Source: Deltaproteobacteria bacterium (GTDB lineage Bacteria > Myxococcota_A > Polyangia > JACPQR01). From it: 47,852 nucleotides of DNA. The DNA lies in the NCBI GenBank assembly GCA_016190375.1, contig JACPQR010000222.1, positions 1 to 47,852 on the forward strand, in the 5' to 3' direction. This document shows, one piece after another, positions 1 through 7,253 of the stretch. Made by a program: the position numbers and the translations under genes. How positions within the stretch are numbered: position 1 is the stretch's first letter; every line of letters begins with the position of its first letter. A model generated the notes under the pieces. It searched no databases, was not told where the DNA came from, and saw nothing but the letters and a program-made list of their open reading frames with translations.

Positions 1-270
1 CCTGTCCTGGCGGGCGGAGGACCTCGCGGCGCGCACGGGTGGGGTCAACCGTCCGCGCCGCCCGCGGCCGCACTTCGGCGGTAGGTCCGCCAGAGGCGGA
101 CGCCGACCACGAAGGCGCAGTACAGGCCGAGCGCAACGGAGGCCGTCGCGGAGAGGGTGTACCGGAAGTGGGTCGCCTCGTCGATGTAGTTCGAGAGCAC
201 CTCGATCGCGAAGAGCACGCAGAGGCCGACGATGTGCTCGCCGCCGCCGTCCTCGTGCTTGCCGTGGTGA
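1..270 (-). pseudogene. Detached 3' end of a GT-C-like membrane protein gene
   Basis: The minus-strand frame that stops at 45 encodes the last ~75 residues of the membrane protein encoded at 4708-6351, including HFRY and a final TYRRSAAAGGADG. Positions 32-270 match 4695-4933 with only about two substitutions (by eye), and the match continues past the stop codon to the window edge. It breaks sharply at 270/271, where a DUF3570-like fragment begins. There is no start codon or 5' portion, so this is a displaced tail and not a gene. The left end cannot be judged because the window starts there. Confidence 0.8.
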
Positions 271-406
271 CTCGCCGATGGCCATCCGCGCACAGGCTCA
301 CGCGGCCGCTGGCGTCGCTCTCGGTAGGCTCACGCTCCTGGGGAATTCCCCGCCGCGCCGTGCCCAGCGTTGCCAGGACCGTGGCAGCCGTCAGTTGCAG
401 CCGCAC
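271..406 (-). pseudogene. N-terminal fragment of a DUF3570-type protein
   Basis: A GTG at 404-406 overlaps the stop of the DUF4266 gene and opens a frame beginning VRLQLTAATVLATLGTAR, a signal-peptide-like segment. It continues with a degenerate SGRVSLCADGH, where DUF3570 proteins usually have a (S)xVxFYxDSD-like stretch. Homology stops at 271, where the duplicated membrane-protein tail begins, so only about 45 codons remain. DUF4266 and DUF3570 genes are usually neighbours, which supports the assignment. The identification rests on a short stretch and on context. Confidence 0.5.
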
Positions 407-594
407 CCGCCGCCTCCGACGCCGGCGCCCCCGGTCGATCCTTCCCGGTACTCGTGGACGTGCGAGTCGAGCTTGCGCTCGGGAGGATCCGGCTCGGGCC
501 GCATCGCGCGCTCCGCCAGCGTCTCCCGCTCCCACACGTGCACGCGGGTGCACCCCGGCGCGGCGAGCGAGACCAGCACCAGCGCGACCCTCAT
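391..594 (-). CDS. Small DUF4266-type lipoprotein
   Basis: 67 residues. The signal peptide MRVALVLVSLAAPGC ends in a lipobox-like APGC. The mature part has the DUF4266 pattern: VHVWERETLAERAM near residue 20, DPPERKLDSHVHEYREG at 36-52, and the diagnostic Gly-rich end GGGGCGCN. The ATG is at 592-594. DUF4266 lipoproteins usually sit in an operon with DUF3570, thioredoxin-like and ApbE-type (FMN transferase) genes. Here the DUF3570 gene downstream is cut after ~45 codons and no ApbE gene is present, so the protein is probably an orphan. Its role in other genomes is envelope- and redox-linked but unproven. Confidence 0.8.
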   Translation of the reverse strand: MRVALVLVSLAAPGCTRVHVWERETLAERAMRPEPDPPERKLDSHVHEYREGSTGGAGVGGGGCGCN

Positions 595-620
595 GCACCG
601 ATCCACCCGGAACGAGGTCC

Positions 621-1085
621 GCGGATTGCAGCGTCGGCTACGGCACGGTCCGTGCCTGCCCGATCGCGCTGCTCGACGGCACGCCCGTGCGAGTCCGTGA
701 GGACTGCGCCGGCGTCGCCAACGACGCCCAGGACGACGATGACGCCGACGGCGCAGGAGACGCCTGCGACGTCGGTCCGAGCCTCGCCGACCCGGAGCAG
801 GGTGACACCAACGGGGACGGCGTCGGCGACGGATGCGATCTCTGCCCCGAGGTCGCCGATCCCGGCCAGCAGCACGGCAACGGCGACGGTGTCGGGGACG
901 CGTGCGGTGAGCCTGACCCCGACGGCGATCGCGGCGGCGATGCCGGCGATCGCGGCGGCGATACCGGGGACGCCAGCGGTGGCGTCGTGGCGCCGGTCGC
1001 CGACGCGAAGCGCGGAGCGAGGCTTGATCCCGAGTCCGCACCAGCCGTACCATCCGAGGCACATCAGCGAGCGGGGTGGTCATGA
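621..1085 (+). pseudogene. Thrombospondin type 3 repeat protein fragment
   Basis: Positions 699-908 encode an Asp/Asn/Gly/Cys pattern of calcium-binding thrombospondin type 3 repeats: DDDDADGAGDACD, then DTNGDGVGDGCDLCP, then GNGDGVGDACG. The frame continues through a Gly/Asp-rich stretch to a TGA at 1083-1085 that overlaps the ATG of the next gene (ATGA). No start codon, signal peptide or ribosome site can be found: upstream, the frame runs antisense into the DUF4266 gene. I read it as the 3' remnant of an exported calcium-binding protein. The antisense frame looks hydrophobic only because GTC/GCC is the complement of the Asp/Gly codons. Confidence 0.55.
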
Positions 1086-1112
1086 GCCAGGTGATCGCAA
1101 GGTTCATTCGTC

Positions 1113-2594
1113 GTGGTCTGCTCCTCCACTGCCTCGGGGGGGGGGGTAGTCGCCGGTTGTGACTCGGAGCCCATCGTGGCTCCGAGCAGGGCGGACGTCG
1201 ACGATGAGACGCTTGCGGGTCTCGCTTCCCACAGTGAGCAGTCCGTCGTGTCGTCGGTGGCGCGTGGCAAACGCGGGCAGCCGGCCCGCCGTACGATCGT
1301 GGTGGCCTACAACGATGGCGAGGAGCCCAGGCAGAACTACCTCGCCGGGGATGATCTGTGGACTCTCGGGACGTCGGCGATGGGCTACGCCGCCAGCCTC
1401 GACGAGGGTCGGACCTGGACACGCGCCAGGATCCCCACTCCGAAGGGCATTGGCGCTCTGCGAGCGGACCCGTGGCTGGCGCTGGGCCCGAATCCTGGAG
1501 AGGTCTACTACGGCTTCCTGGGTACGGACCCGTCCAGCCCGGGCTCGGCCACCCGGTACCTCGTCGTCGCGCGGTCGACGGACGGCGGACGGACCTTCCC
1601 CGAGGTATCTCTCGTCGACACCTACGATGCTGAGTTCGTCGACGAGGGGTGCGGCTTCCCGGATCGGATCACGATCGACGCCGACAGGACTTCGGGCAGG
1701 CTCTTTGCGACCTGGCCTGGAATCGACCGAAGGATGTGCGTCGCGACGGCAGGCTCGTTCGGGGAGCCCTGGACTCCTGCGCGGCTGTCGAACTGCACGG
1801 CGGACTTCACCGCGGCGAACGGTCACGTCCAGGTCGCACCCGACGGCACCGCGTACGTGGTCACTGCCGAATGGAGCTACCAGGCCGGAATCGTGACGTA
1901 CCAGCTCTGTCTCCACGCGCGAGACGCGCGGGGCGAGGCGTGGAGCGTGCTGGGCGCCTTCGCGGAAGATTCGACCCCTCGGGGAGCTCAACCTGCGTTC
2001 GGCGATTCGCAGATGGGGCTTTCCGTCTGGCACAGCTTCGACATCGCTGCCGATGGAGCGCTAGTGGTCGCGTTCGTCGACCGTGCCGCCGTCCAGGTCA
2101 AGTGCCCTCCCTGCGACAAACCCCCCTGCCTCCGGCCTTGCTTTGCCTTCGTGAGCCACGTGTACGTCGCGGAGAACGCCGAAGGGGGCGATCGGGCGGC
2201 CTGGGACTACAGGGAGGTCGCTCCGGGCGTGCTCGAGCACCAGGCCCAGCCGGCGTTGTCGGCGGAGGGCGACCACTACGCCGTGTCCTATTACGAGACC
2301 GTCACCGAGCTTGGCGGAGACCCGGACCTGACGACGAGCATCCGGGTGATGACCGCGGATCGGTTCCCAAGCCTCAACGGCGACTGGATCCCGTCCGTGC
2401 TGTCTGCCGAGCCGTTCGAGCCATGCCCGCACCTCGGGGGGTACTTCGGGGATTACATCGGGATCGGGCTCCTCGATGGGGAGGTGATCGATCTCTTCTT
2501 CACGGCCTGGACCGACGCCCGCGACGGCTGCCTCGAGCGGTGGGACTTCGGCAGCACCTATCACCAGCACACCTACGGCGCGATTTCGCCATGA
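1113..2594 (+). CDS. Sialidase-like (BNR/Asp-box) lipoprotein, N-terminus frameshifted
   Basis: Secreted six-bladed propeller-type protein of the exo-sialidase-like group. It has Asp-box-like motifs such as SLDEGRTWT and STDGGRTFP in the N-terminal third, then further repeats with VAPDGTAYVV and WTDARDGC. The in-frame start here is a GTG at 1113. The natural start is probably the ATG at 1082, which overlaps the upstream TGA. From there a signal peptide MSQVIARFIRRGLLLHC runs to a lipobox VVAGC, but only if one G is removed from the 11-G tract at 1136-1146. As sequenced, that reading frame terminates. No catalytic Arg triad could be assigned, so sialidase activity is not claimed. The stop overlaps the next lipoprotein gene (ATGA), suggesting translational coupling. 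Confidence 0.75.
   Translation: MVCSSTASGGGVVAGCDSEPIVAPSRADVDDETLAGLASHSEQSVVSSVARGKRGQPARRTIVVAYNDGEEPRQNYLAGDDLWTLGTSAMGYAASLDEGRTWTRARIPTPKGIGALRADPWLALGPNPGEVYYGFLGTDPSSPGSATRYLVVARSTDGGRTFPEVSLVDTYDAEFVDEGCGFPDRITIDADRTSGRLFATWPGIDRRMCVATAGSFGEPWTPARLSNCTADFTAANGHVQVAPDGTAYVVTAEWSYQAGIVTYQLCLHARDARGEAWSVLGAFAEDSTPRGAQPAFGDSQMGLSVWHSFDIAADGALVVAFVDRAAVQVKCPPCDKPPCLRPCFAFVSHVYVAENAEGGDRAAWDYREVAPGVLEHQAQPALSAEGDHYAVSYYETVTELGGDPDLTTSIRVMTADRFPSLNGDWIPSVLSAEPFEPCPHLGGYFGDYIGIGLLDGEVIDLFFTAWTDARDGCLERWDFGSTYHQHTYGAISP
1136..1146 (+). repeat. 11-G homopolymer in the signal-peptide region
   Basis: Eleven consecutive G residues lie between the hydrophobic core and the lipobox of the sialidase-like gene. 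Ten Gs would join the ATG at 1082 to the VVAGC lipobox in frame; eleven do not. Long G tracts like this are prone to slipped-strand length changes and to base-calling errors. Confidence 0.9.
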
Positions 2595-3040
2595 TCCGCT
2601 CCGCCGTTGTCTGCGCCTCGGTAGCATTCTGCGGCGCCTGCGCCTGTGGTTCGAGCTCGAGAAGACCTGCCGACGCGGGGGGAAATTCAGAGGACGGCGG
2701 GGCGGACGCTGGGCGCGCACGGGACGGCGCGATCGATGGCTCGGGCGAGATTCCCCTCGATGCCGCCGTCGACGCCGGCGCGGAGCCACACGACGCGGCT
2801 GCGGACGCCGACCCGAATGTCTACCCCTGTAGCTCGGAGGCAGACTGCACGCGCTGGTGGTGGGGGCCTCTGGCCTCGTGCACGAACGGTTACTGCTGCC
2901 AAGGAGAGGTCGTCGACGGGGAGTGCATGTGCGGCGAACGGCCCGGGACCTGCCCGCCCAAAATATTCTGCTGCAGATCCCACGAGAGCCCTGATGCCGA
3001 CGTCTGTACGGGCCTATGCTACTTCCCTCCCTTGCCCTAG
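2591..3040 (+). CDS. Cys-rich lipoprotein, tandem copy 1
   Basis: 149 residues. The ATG at 2591 overlaps the stop of the sialidase-like gene. The signal peptide MIRSAVVCASVAFCGACAC ends in a lipobox (GACAC region). It is followed by an Asp/Ala/Gly linker of ~50 residues and a C-terminal Cys-rich module containing CSSEADCTRWWWGP, GYCCQGE, CMCGERPGTCP and FCC. The module is shared with the next gene (DCxxWW, TCC/YCC, CxCGExxxxCP, WCC/FCC spacing), so the two are tandem paralogues. The even cysteine pattern suggests a disulfide-bonded surface module. Family not recognised. Confidence 0.85.
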   Translation: MIRSAVVCASVAFCGACACGSSSRRPADAGGNSEDGGADAGRARDGAIDGSGEIPLDAAVDAGAEPHDAAADADPNVYPCSSEADCTRWWWGPLASCTNGYCCQGEVVDGECMCGERPGTCPPKIFCCRSHESPDADVCTGLCYFPPLP

Positions 3041-3459
3041 CTGCCGCTGTCCTTGCCGCGCTCTCGGGCTGCGGAGCGTACTCTGCGCGTCCGGCGCCCG
3101 ACGCCGGAAGCGTGCCGTGGGACGCTGGTAGCGACCGCGGTAACGACGCAGCTCTCGACGCGTCCAGCGGAACAGATGCAGCTTCCGACGCGCCAAGCGA
3201 CGCACCGAGCGCCGATGGAGCACCACTCGACGCGGGAAGCGACGTCCACGAGTGTCACGTGAATAGAGACTGCCGCGAGTGGTGGTCGAAAGGACAAGCC
3301 TTCTGCGATTTGGGCACCTGCTGCAACGGTCGCATCGACCGCTTCGGCTGTGTCTGCGGGGAGCTGCGCGGAGGCTGCCCTGCTGGCGACTACTGGTGTT
3401 GCGACGACTGGCTGCATCCGGAGATACCGGTGGGCTGCAGCGATCGGCCGTGCGAGTGA
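3016..3459 (+). CDS. Cys-rich lipoprotein, tandem copy 2
   Basis: 147 residues. The ATG lies 25 nt inside the preceding gene, so the two are probably translated together. The signal peptide MLLPSLALAAAVLAALSGC has a clear LSGC lipobox. An Asp/Ala/Ser linker (residues ~25-75) leads to the Cys module NRDCREWW, GTCCNGR, CVCGELRGGCP, YWCCDDW, which matches copy 1 in spacing. It ends at 3459. With the sialidase-like gene this forms a three-gene operon of surface lipoproteins. No function can be assigned. Confidence 0.85.
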   Translation: MLLPSLALAAAVLAALSGCGAYSARPAPDAGSVPWDAGSDRGNDAALDASSGTDAASDAPSDAPSADGAPLDAGSDVHECHVNRDCREWWSKGQAFCDLGTCCNGRIDRFGCVCGELRGGCPAGDYWCCDDWLHPEIPVGCSDRPCE

Positions 3460-3514
3460 TGGCCGCCGAGCGCATCGACGGGCTGCTCAGCCCCACCAAT
3501 ATGGGCCCTTCTGG

Positions 3515-3623
3515 CGTCGAACATGACGAGGATGAGCAGCGTCTCGAGGTGACAGAGGAGCTTGACGCGCTCGACGGGGACTCGGTTCGTGATGAAGCCC
3601 GCGAACGAGTGCAGGAACGGCGG
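3515..3623 (-). pseudogene. Internal fragment of the GT-C-like membrane protein family
   Basis: A ~36-codon stretch reads PFLHSFAGFITNRVPVERVK followed by LLCHLETLLIL. It matches the middle of the 547-residue paralogue (PFLQTVAGTVTRHLPVERLK, then LVCHVETLLLL). Both flanks are unrelated and no start codon is present. It is a third scrap of the membrane family in the first 4.7 kb. Confidence 0.65.
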
Positions 3624-3631
3624 GCTCGGGC

Positions 3632-3853
3632 TCAGCGAGGCCGGGCGACCTTGCGGCGCTGGAAGTGTACGGCCACACCGTCCACCCGGTCGGGCAGATC
3701 GGGTTCCGGGGCTTCGTGCGAAATCCGGACCGAGACCGCGAAGCCTTCTGCCTCGTCTGGCTCGACCCCGACTCCTCGCAACCACGGTCGTGCACGGAGG
3801 CTGCGCGCGATCTTCTCTGCGGCTCGATCTGCTTGCTCGAAGGTCACGCGCAC
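3632..3853 (-). CDS. Small protein downstream of protease fragment
   Basis: 73 residues from a GTG at 3853, 6 nt after the stop of the protease fragment. The sequence (RVTFEQADRAAEKIARSL, WLRGVGVEPDE, FAVSVRISHE, LPDRVDGVAVHF) has the helix-strand 'G-V-G-V ... V-x-V ... LP..V-G-V-V' pattern seen in small domains that accompany trypsin-like proteases. It may be the partner of that protease. Its last residues (RKVARPR) abut the membrane-family scrap, so the C-terminus may be truncated. Moderate confidence that it is or was a gene. Confidence 0.5.
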   Translation of the reverse strand: MRVTFEQADRAAEKIARSLRARPWLRGVGVEPDEAEGFAVSVRISHEAPEPDLPDRVDGVAVHFQRRKVARPR

Positions 3854-3859
3854 GGCGAC

Positions 3860-4075
3860 TCAGCTCACAAGGCGAGCTTGAAGCTGATCGAGGACGTGTG
3901 CAATGGGGTTCAGGTCGGTCGCTTCGTCGTCACCGGCGAAGAGCAGGCCAACCGCGTACCGGTCGCCGTCGAGAACCAGCGATCCCGAGTCGCCTCCGTC
4001 GCTGAACATGGGCGTCCGGCTTCCACCTTGGACCTCGATCACGTCGTCGAACCTCTCTGGCATTGCCCAGACCCT
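3860..4075 (-). pseudogene. C-terminal fragment of a trypsin-like serine protease
   Basis: The frame contains FSDGGDSGSLVLDGDRYAVG, the GDSGS nucleophile motif (serine codon at 3986-3988), then LLFAGDDEATDLNPIAHVL, typical of the end of chymotrypsin-fold proteases, and a stop at 3860. The His and Asp parts of the triad are absent. The frame runs upstream in register into an unrelated small-protein fragment (EFPVLRAAQIRQGR), so two gene remnants appear joined. Not expected to be active. Confidence 0.65.
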
Positions 4076-4349
4076 TGGCGGCGGCTCGCCGGGAATCCGA
4101 CACAGTGCGTTCCGCGAGACCGATCGGCCCTGACGGATCTGGGCCGCGCGCAGCACCGGGAACTCGATCCCCTCGACGGAGCGGGCCGATCCATCCTTGC
4201 CGCCAGCGAGCGTCTCACCAGTCCCGCCGCGTCTTCACCCCTCGGCCCGCCATCTTCGCTATCGCCTCGTCGATCAAGTCGGCGACGTCGGAATACCCGT
4301 TCTCCCGGAGCCATCGCCGCGCCTCGCCACTCCGCTTCATCGGCGCCGC
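4076..4349 (-). pseudogene. Frameshifted small hypothetical protein
   Basis: An ATG at 4349 opens MKRSGEARRWLRENGYSDVA ... GVKTRRDW and meets a TGA at 4235-4237. The next frame continues at once with ETLAGGKDG, then EFPVLRAAQIRQGRSVS and NALCRIPGEPPP. Reading both parts together gives a coherent ~90-residue small protein with a conserved-looking TRR(N/D)W(W)E.LAG...G...FPVLRAAQ.RQG pattern. A ~2-nt deletion at the Trp-Trp position would explain the break. I recall similar small proteins in mobile or accessory regions but cannot name the family. Confidence 0.45.
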
Positions 4350-4449
4350 CAGCCTCCTGCTCGCGCACGCGCCAGATGTGAAGGCGATGGCGCATGCCGC
4401 TCTCGACCATCCAGATCTCCGCCTCGCCGTTCACGGCCTGAACGATGCT

Positions 4450-4671
4450 CTCGACCAGGGTCCTCGTGTCGAAGCCGAAGTAGTTGCCGATCCCGACGGC
4501 CGCGAGGAGGAGCAGGCTCCAGGTCGTCGCCTTCTCCACGCGGGCGCCAGCGCCGGGCGGCGCGCCCTCGCGGCGGCGGAGTCGCCTCACGAGGACGAAG
4601 CGCAGGACGACGACGAGGATCCCGGCGAGCGCGAGCGCGGCCTTGAGCTCCTGGGATGCCTCACCGGTCAT
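4450..4671 (-). pseudogene. N-terminal fragment of a GT-C-like membrane paralogue
   Basis: An ATG at 4669-4671 starts MTGEASQELKAALALAGILV, with a second hydrophobic segment WSLLLLAAVGIGNYFGFD. This parallels the start of the 547-residue neighbour (MTGKADEWIK..., CLAAFGVGNYFGFD). Similarity ends after ~72 codons; the frame then reads EAEIWMVESGMRHRLHIWRV, which belongs to something else. It lies directly downstream of the intact paralogue, where the next gene of a tandem array would be. Confidence 0.6.
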
Positions 4672-4933
4672 GGCGGGATGAGGACCTAGCGGATCGCACG
4701 GGTGGGGTCAACCGTCCGCGCCGCCCGCGGCCGCACTTCGGCGGTAGGTCCGCCAGAGGCGGACGCCGACCACGAAGGCGCAGTACAGGCCGAGCGCAAC
4801 GGAGGCCGTCGCGGAGAGGGCGTACCGGAAGTGGGTCGCCTCGTCGATGTAGTTGGAGAGCACCTCGATCGCGAAGAGCACGCAGAGGCCGACGATGTGC
4901 TCGCCGCCGCCGTCCTCGTGCTTGCCGTGGTGA
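4664..4933. repeat. Direct repeat, second copy (partner of 1-270)
   Basis: Covers the 3' end of the intact membrane gene and the start of the next one. It aligns with 1-270 at a constant offset of 4663, with ~2 differences between 4695 and 4933 and lower identity before 4695. The copy may extend further left than the window allows in the partner. Confidence 0.85.
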
Positions 4934-6351
4934 AGGAGCATGGTCGTCCGGGCGATCCAGTAGTAGTGAGAGGCGATCATCAGGAAGTAGAAGGGGACGA
5001 AGCCCAGGAGCGTCGCGTCGTCGGTGTCGGTGCGGGCGCCGGCCTCGGGATCGTCCTTTGGACGGATCGTCAGGCCCAGCAGGAACAGGGCGAGGATCGC
5101 TCCCGCAAACCGGTAGCGCCGGAGCGAGCCGACGAGCTCCCACTTGCGCTCGCGATCGCCAGGCTGGCGGAAACCGCCGTACTCGCCCCGGTAGGCGAGG
5201 GCCACGGCGAAGCCCATCCGCTGCTGGCTCAGGTTCTCGGGCCTGAGGTGCTCCTCCATGTCCTCCACGAACTCGCGGACGTTCCTCTCCCCGACGTTCC
5301 AGTAGGCGAGCCCGCCGAAGATCGCGGCCGCCGCCACGAAACCGGCGAGCATCCGGGCGAAGACCGGCTCGACCCGGCGCCGGGCGATCAGGAACCAGAT
5401 CGCGCGGGCTCCCATCCCGAACAGCCAGACCACCGGGAAGATCCGCTGCATCGCGCTGTAGGCGATGAGGACGCCGGCGAGGACGGGCCGCGCCCGGTGC
5501 CAGCGCGCCGAGCGGCCCTCTCGCGGCTCGCCGTCGGCGCCGCTCATCAGGCAGCAGGCGACGACCAGCGCGACGAACCAGTCGAGCCGGAACAGCCCGA
5601 AGCTCACGCCGGGCCAGCGCGCGCTGAAGTCCACCGAGTACCAGAGGACGACGAGCGCCGCGACCCGCGAGCCGTACGTCCGGTAGACGACCACGAGCAT
5701 CAGGAGGAGCAGAAGCGTCTCGACGTGGCAGACGAGCTTGAGCCTCTCCACGGGCAGGTGGCGCGTGACGGTGCCCGCGACGGTCTGCAGGAACGGCGTC
5801 GCGTTGTAGCCGTGGTCGTTGACGAGCTCGATCTGCAGCCGCCGCGAGATCGTGCGCTGCAGGAACCGGAAGTCGTGCTTGAACTCGCGCCACCGCGCCT
5901 TGGTGAACCGCGCCTTGATCTCGTCGGCGCGGGCGCGCACCGAGGCCATCGGCACCCGCGAGTTGTCGTCGAGGTCGCGGATCGCCTGGAAGCCCCAGCG
6001 CCGGAAGTTGTCCTTGCGCTCGAGGTCGGCGATGACGATCGCCTCGTACAGGTGCGTGTAGCCGAGCTCGTCGAAGTACTTCGCGTTCAGGTAGTAGTGG
6101 ACCGTGTCGTAGCCGTCGATGCGGTCGATGCCGGTGAGGTTCTCGACGTCGAAGCCGAAGTAGTTGCCGACCCCGAAGGCCGCCAGGCACCAGAGGAGCA
6201 GCGTCGACGCCCTCTGTACGCGAGCGATCGTCTCGACGGAGCGCGGCTTGCGCCGCACGAGGAACCGGCGAACGACCCAGGTCGCCACGACCACGACGAG
6301 CGCGAGGATCGCGAGGACGATCTTGATCCACTCGTCGGCTTTTCCCGTCAT
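4708..6351 (-). CDS. GT-C-like polytopic membrane protein
   Basis: 547 residues with about 10 hydrophobic segments. Near residues 80-110 there is a large first extracytoplasmic loop with GYDTVHYYLNAKYFDELGYT and HLYEAIVIADLE. This resembles the DxxxYYxA...G..LY loop of GT87/DUF2029 and related GT-C glycosyltransferases, so a polyprenyl-sugar-dependent transferase role is possible but unproven. Two conserved islands, ENLSQQRMGFAVALAYRGEY (~390) and HYYWIARTTMLLHHG (~465), are shared with the paralogue at 13159-14694, confirming a family. Its 3' end is duplicated at 1-270, and fragments of relatives lie at 3515-3623 and 4450-4671. Confidence 0.85.
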   Translation of the reverse strand: MTGKADEWIKIVLAILALVVVVATWVVRRFLVRRKPRSVETIARVQRASTLLLWCLAAFGVGNYFGFDVENLTGIDRIDGYDTVHYYLNAKYFDELGYTHLYEAIVIADLERKDNFRRWGFQAIRDLDDNSRVPMASVRARADEIKARFTKARWREFKHDFRFLQRTISRRLQIELVNDHGYNATPFLQTVAGTVTRHLPVERLKLVCHVETLLLLLMLVVVYRTYGSRVAALVVLWYSVDFSARWPGVSFGLFRLDWFVALVVACCLMSGADGEPREGRSARWHRARPVLAGVLIAYSAMQRIFPVVWLFGMGARAIWFLIARRRVEPVFARMLAGFVAAAAIFGGLAYWNVGERNVREFVEDMEEHLRPENLSQQRMGFAVALAYRGEYGGFRQPGDRERKWELVGSLRRYRFAGAILALFLLGLTIRPKDDPEAGARTDTDDATLLGFVPFYFLMIASHYYWIARTTMLLHHGKHEDGGGEHIVGLCVLFAIEVLSNYIDEATHFRYALSATASVALGLYCAFVVGVRLWRTYRRSAAAGGADG

Positions 6352-6402
6352 CGGAGGCCGGTAGTACAGCGCCCCGCGAGCTGGGTGTCCAGCCCCTGAT
6401 GA

Positions 6403-6761
6403 TCAGTCCGCGGGCCTGCGACGGGCGGCGCGGAAGCGGATCAGACACACGCCCAGGCAGTAGAGCGACACGAGCACCGAGAGGCTCGCGGTCAGGCCGT
6501 ACCGGAACTCGAAGGCGAGCTCGAAGACCGCCGAGTAGGCCTCGAGGCCGAAGAGCACGGCGAGGCCGATCGCGTCCCATCGGGAGAGCGCGGCGTGGCG
6601 CGCGTGGAGGACGACCATCGCGAGGCGCAGCGTCCAGTAGTAGAAGGAGGCGGTCAGGAGCAGCCCGAAGCCGAGGAAGCCGAGCTGGCTGAGATCGTCG
6701 TCCCGGCGGGCGGGCAGGGCCGAGCGTCGCGGGAAGAACGAGACGGCCAGGAGCGCGAGCG
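6403..6761 (-). pseudogene. Detached 3' end of the 511-residue membrane gene
   Basis: About 119 codons ending at the stop 6403-6405 match the end of the gene at 13159-14694: FFPRRSALPARRDDDL, ASFYYWTLRLAMVV and SRWDAIGLAVLFGLEAY, with about nine substitutions in 340 bp by eye. Homology starts within the last codons of the CDS, not in flanking DNA, and breaks at 6761/6762. No 5' part is present. An internal ATG would allow a 71-residue product, but the position 51 bp upstream (on the plus map) of the next family gene suggests it is the original tail, cut off by the 6762-13158 segment. Confidence 0.8.
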
Positions 6762-6770
6762 CTCACGCGA

Positions 6771-7091
6771 TCACGTACTTGATGCCCTGATCACCGTGAC
6801 CGTCACGATCGCGAGGAGCAGGACCGGTCCGGCCGACCCGGCGAGAATCGCCGCCGGCCAGCCGCCGATGGCGCCCGCGACGCCTCCGGCGGCCAGCCCG
6901 AGGACTGCGCATGGCCAGTGGAGCGCGACGAGGACGCAGTCCCGCAGGCCGGGCAGGCCGCGAAACGTGAGGCGGGCGTTGCGCCAGCGCTTGAGCCGGA
7001 GCTGCACGATCGCGACGAAGAGACCCTCGGCGCCTCCCGTGATCGCGCCCAGCGCCGCCCATATCAGGATCGAGCTCATCGAGTGGCCCAT
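6771..7091 (-). CDS. Small glycine-rich membrane protein
   Basis: 106 residues. Hydrophobic stretches lie at SSILIWAALGAITGGAEGL (5-23), CVLVALHWPCAVLGLAAGG (51-69) and GSAGPVLLLAIVTVTVI (85-101), with a basic loop RLKRWRNARLTFRG between the first two. The pattern fits a three-helix inner-membrane protein. The start may be Met1 (7091) or Met5 (7079). It begins 10 bp from the breakpoint that cuts the membrane-gene tail, so it is the first gene of the inserted segment. Family not recognised. Confidence 0.6.
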   Translation of the reverse strand: MGHSMSSILIWAALGAITGGAEGLFVAIVQLRLKRWRNARLTFRGLPGLRDCVLVALHWPCAVLGLAAGGVAGAIGGWPAAILAGSAGPVLLLAIVTVTVIRASST

Positions 7092-7253
7092 GGGTTCTCA
7101 ATCGACGAGATCGGATATCATGTGGCGCGCTGCAGTGCACGGGGCCACGCGATGAGTAGACAGGACCCCCGGGGCGGAGGGTGGTAGGCGCGCCAGACGA
7201 GGTGACGGCGTTGCCCGCGAAGGGGAGTTCCTGCTCGTGGTTCGGGCGACACC

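Noticed and set aside
591..1064. A hydrophobic 157-residue minus-strand frame
   Set aside because: It is the complement of the thrombospondin repeats; Asp/Gly codons read backwards as Val/Ala. No ribosome site or family.
1136..1146. The G run as part of a terminator or G-quadruplex only
   Set aside because: A single uninterrupted run within a signal peptide has no stem partner; the frame effect is the simpler reading.
4661..6766. A 701-codon minus-strand frame across the membrane gene and the 6403-6761 tail
   Set aside because: Out of frame with the conserved membrane protein; Arg/Pro-rich with no membrane segments.
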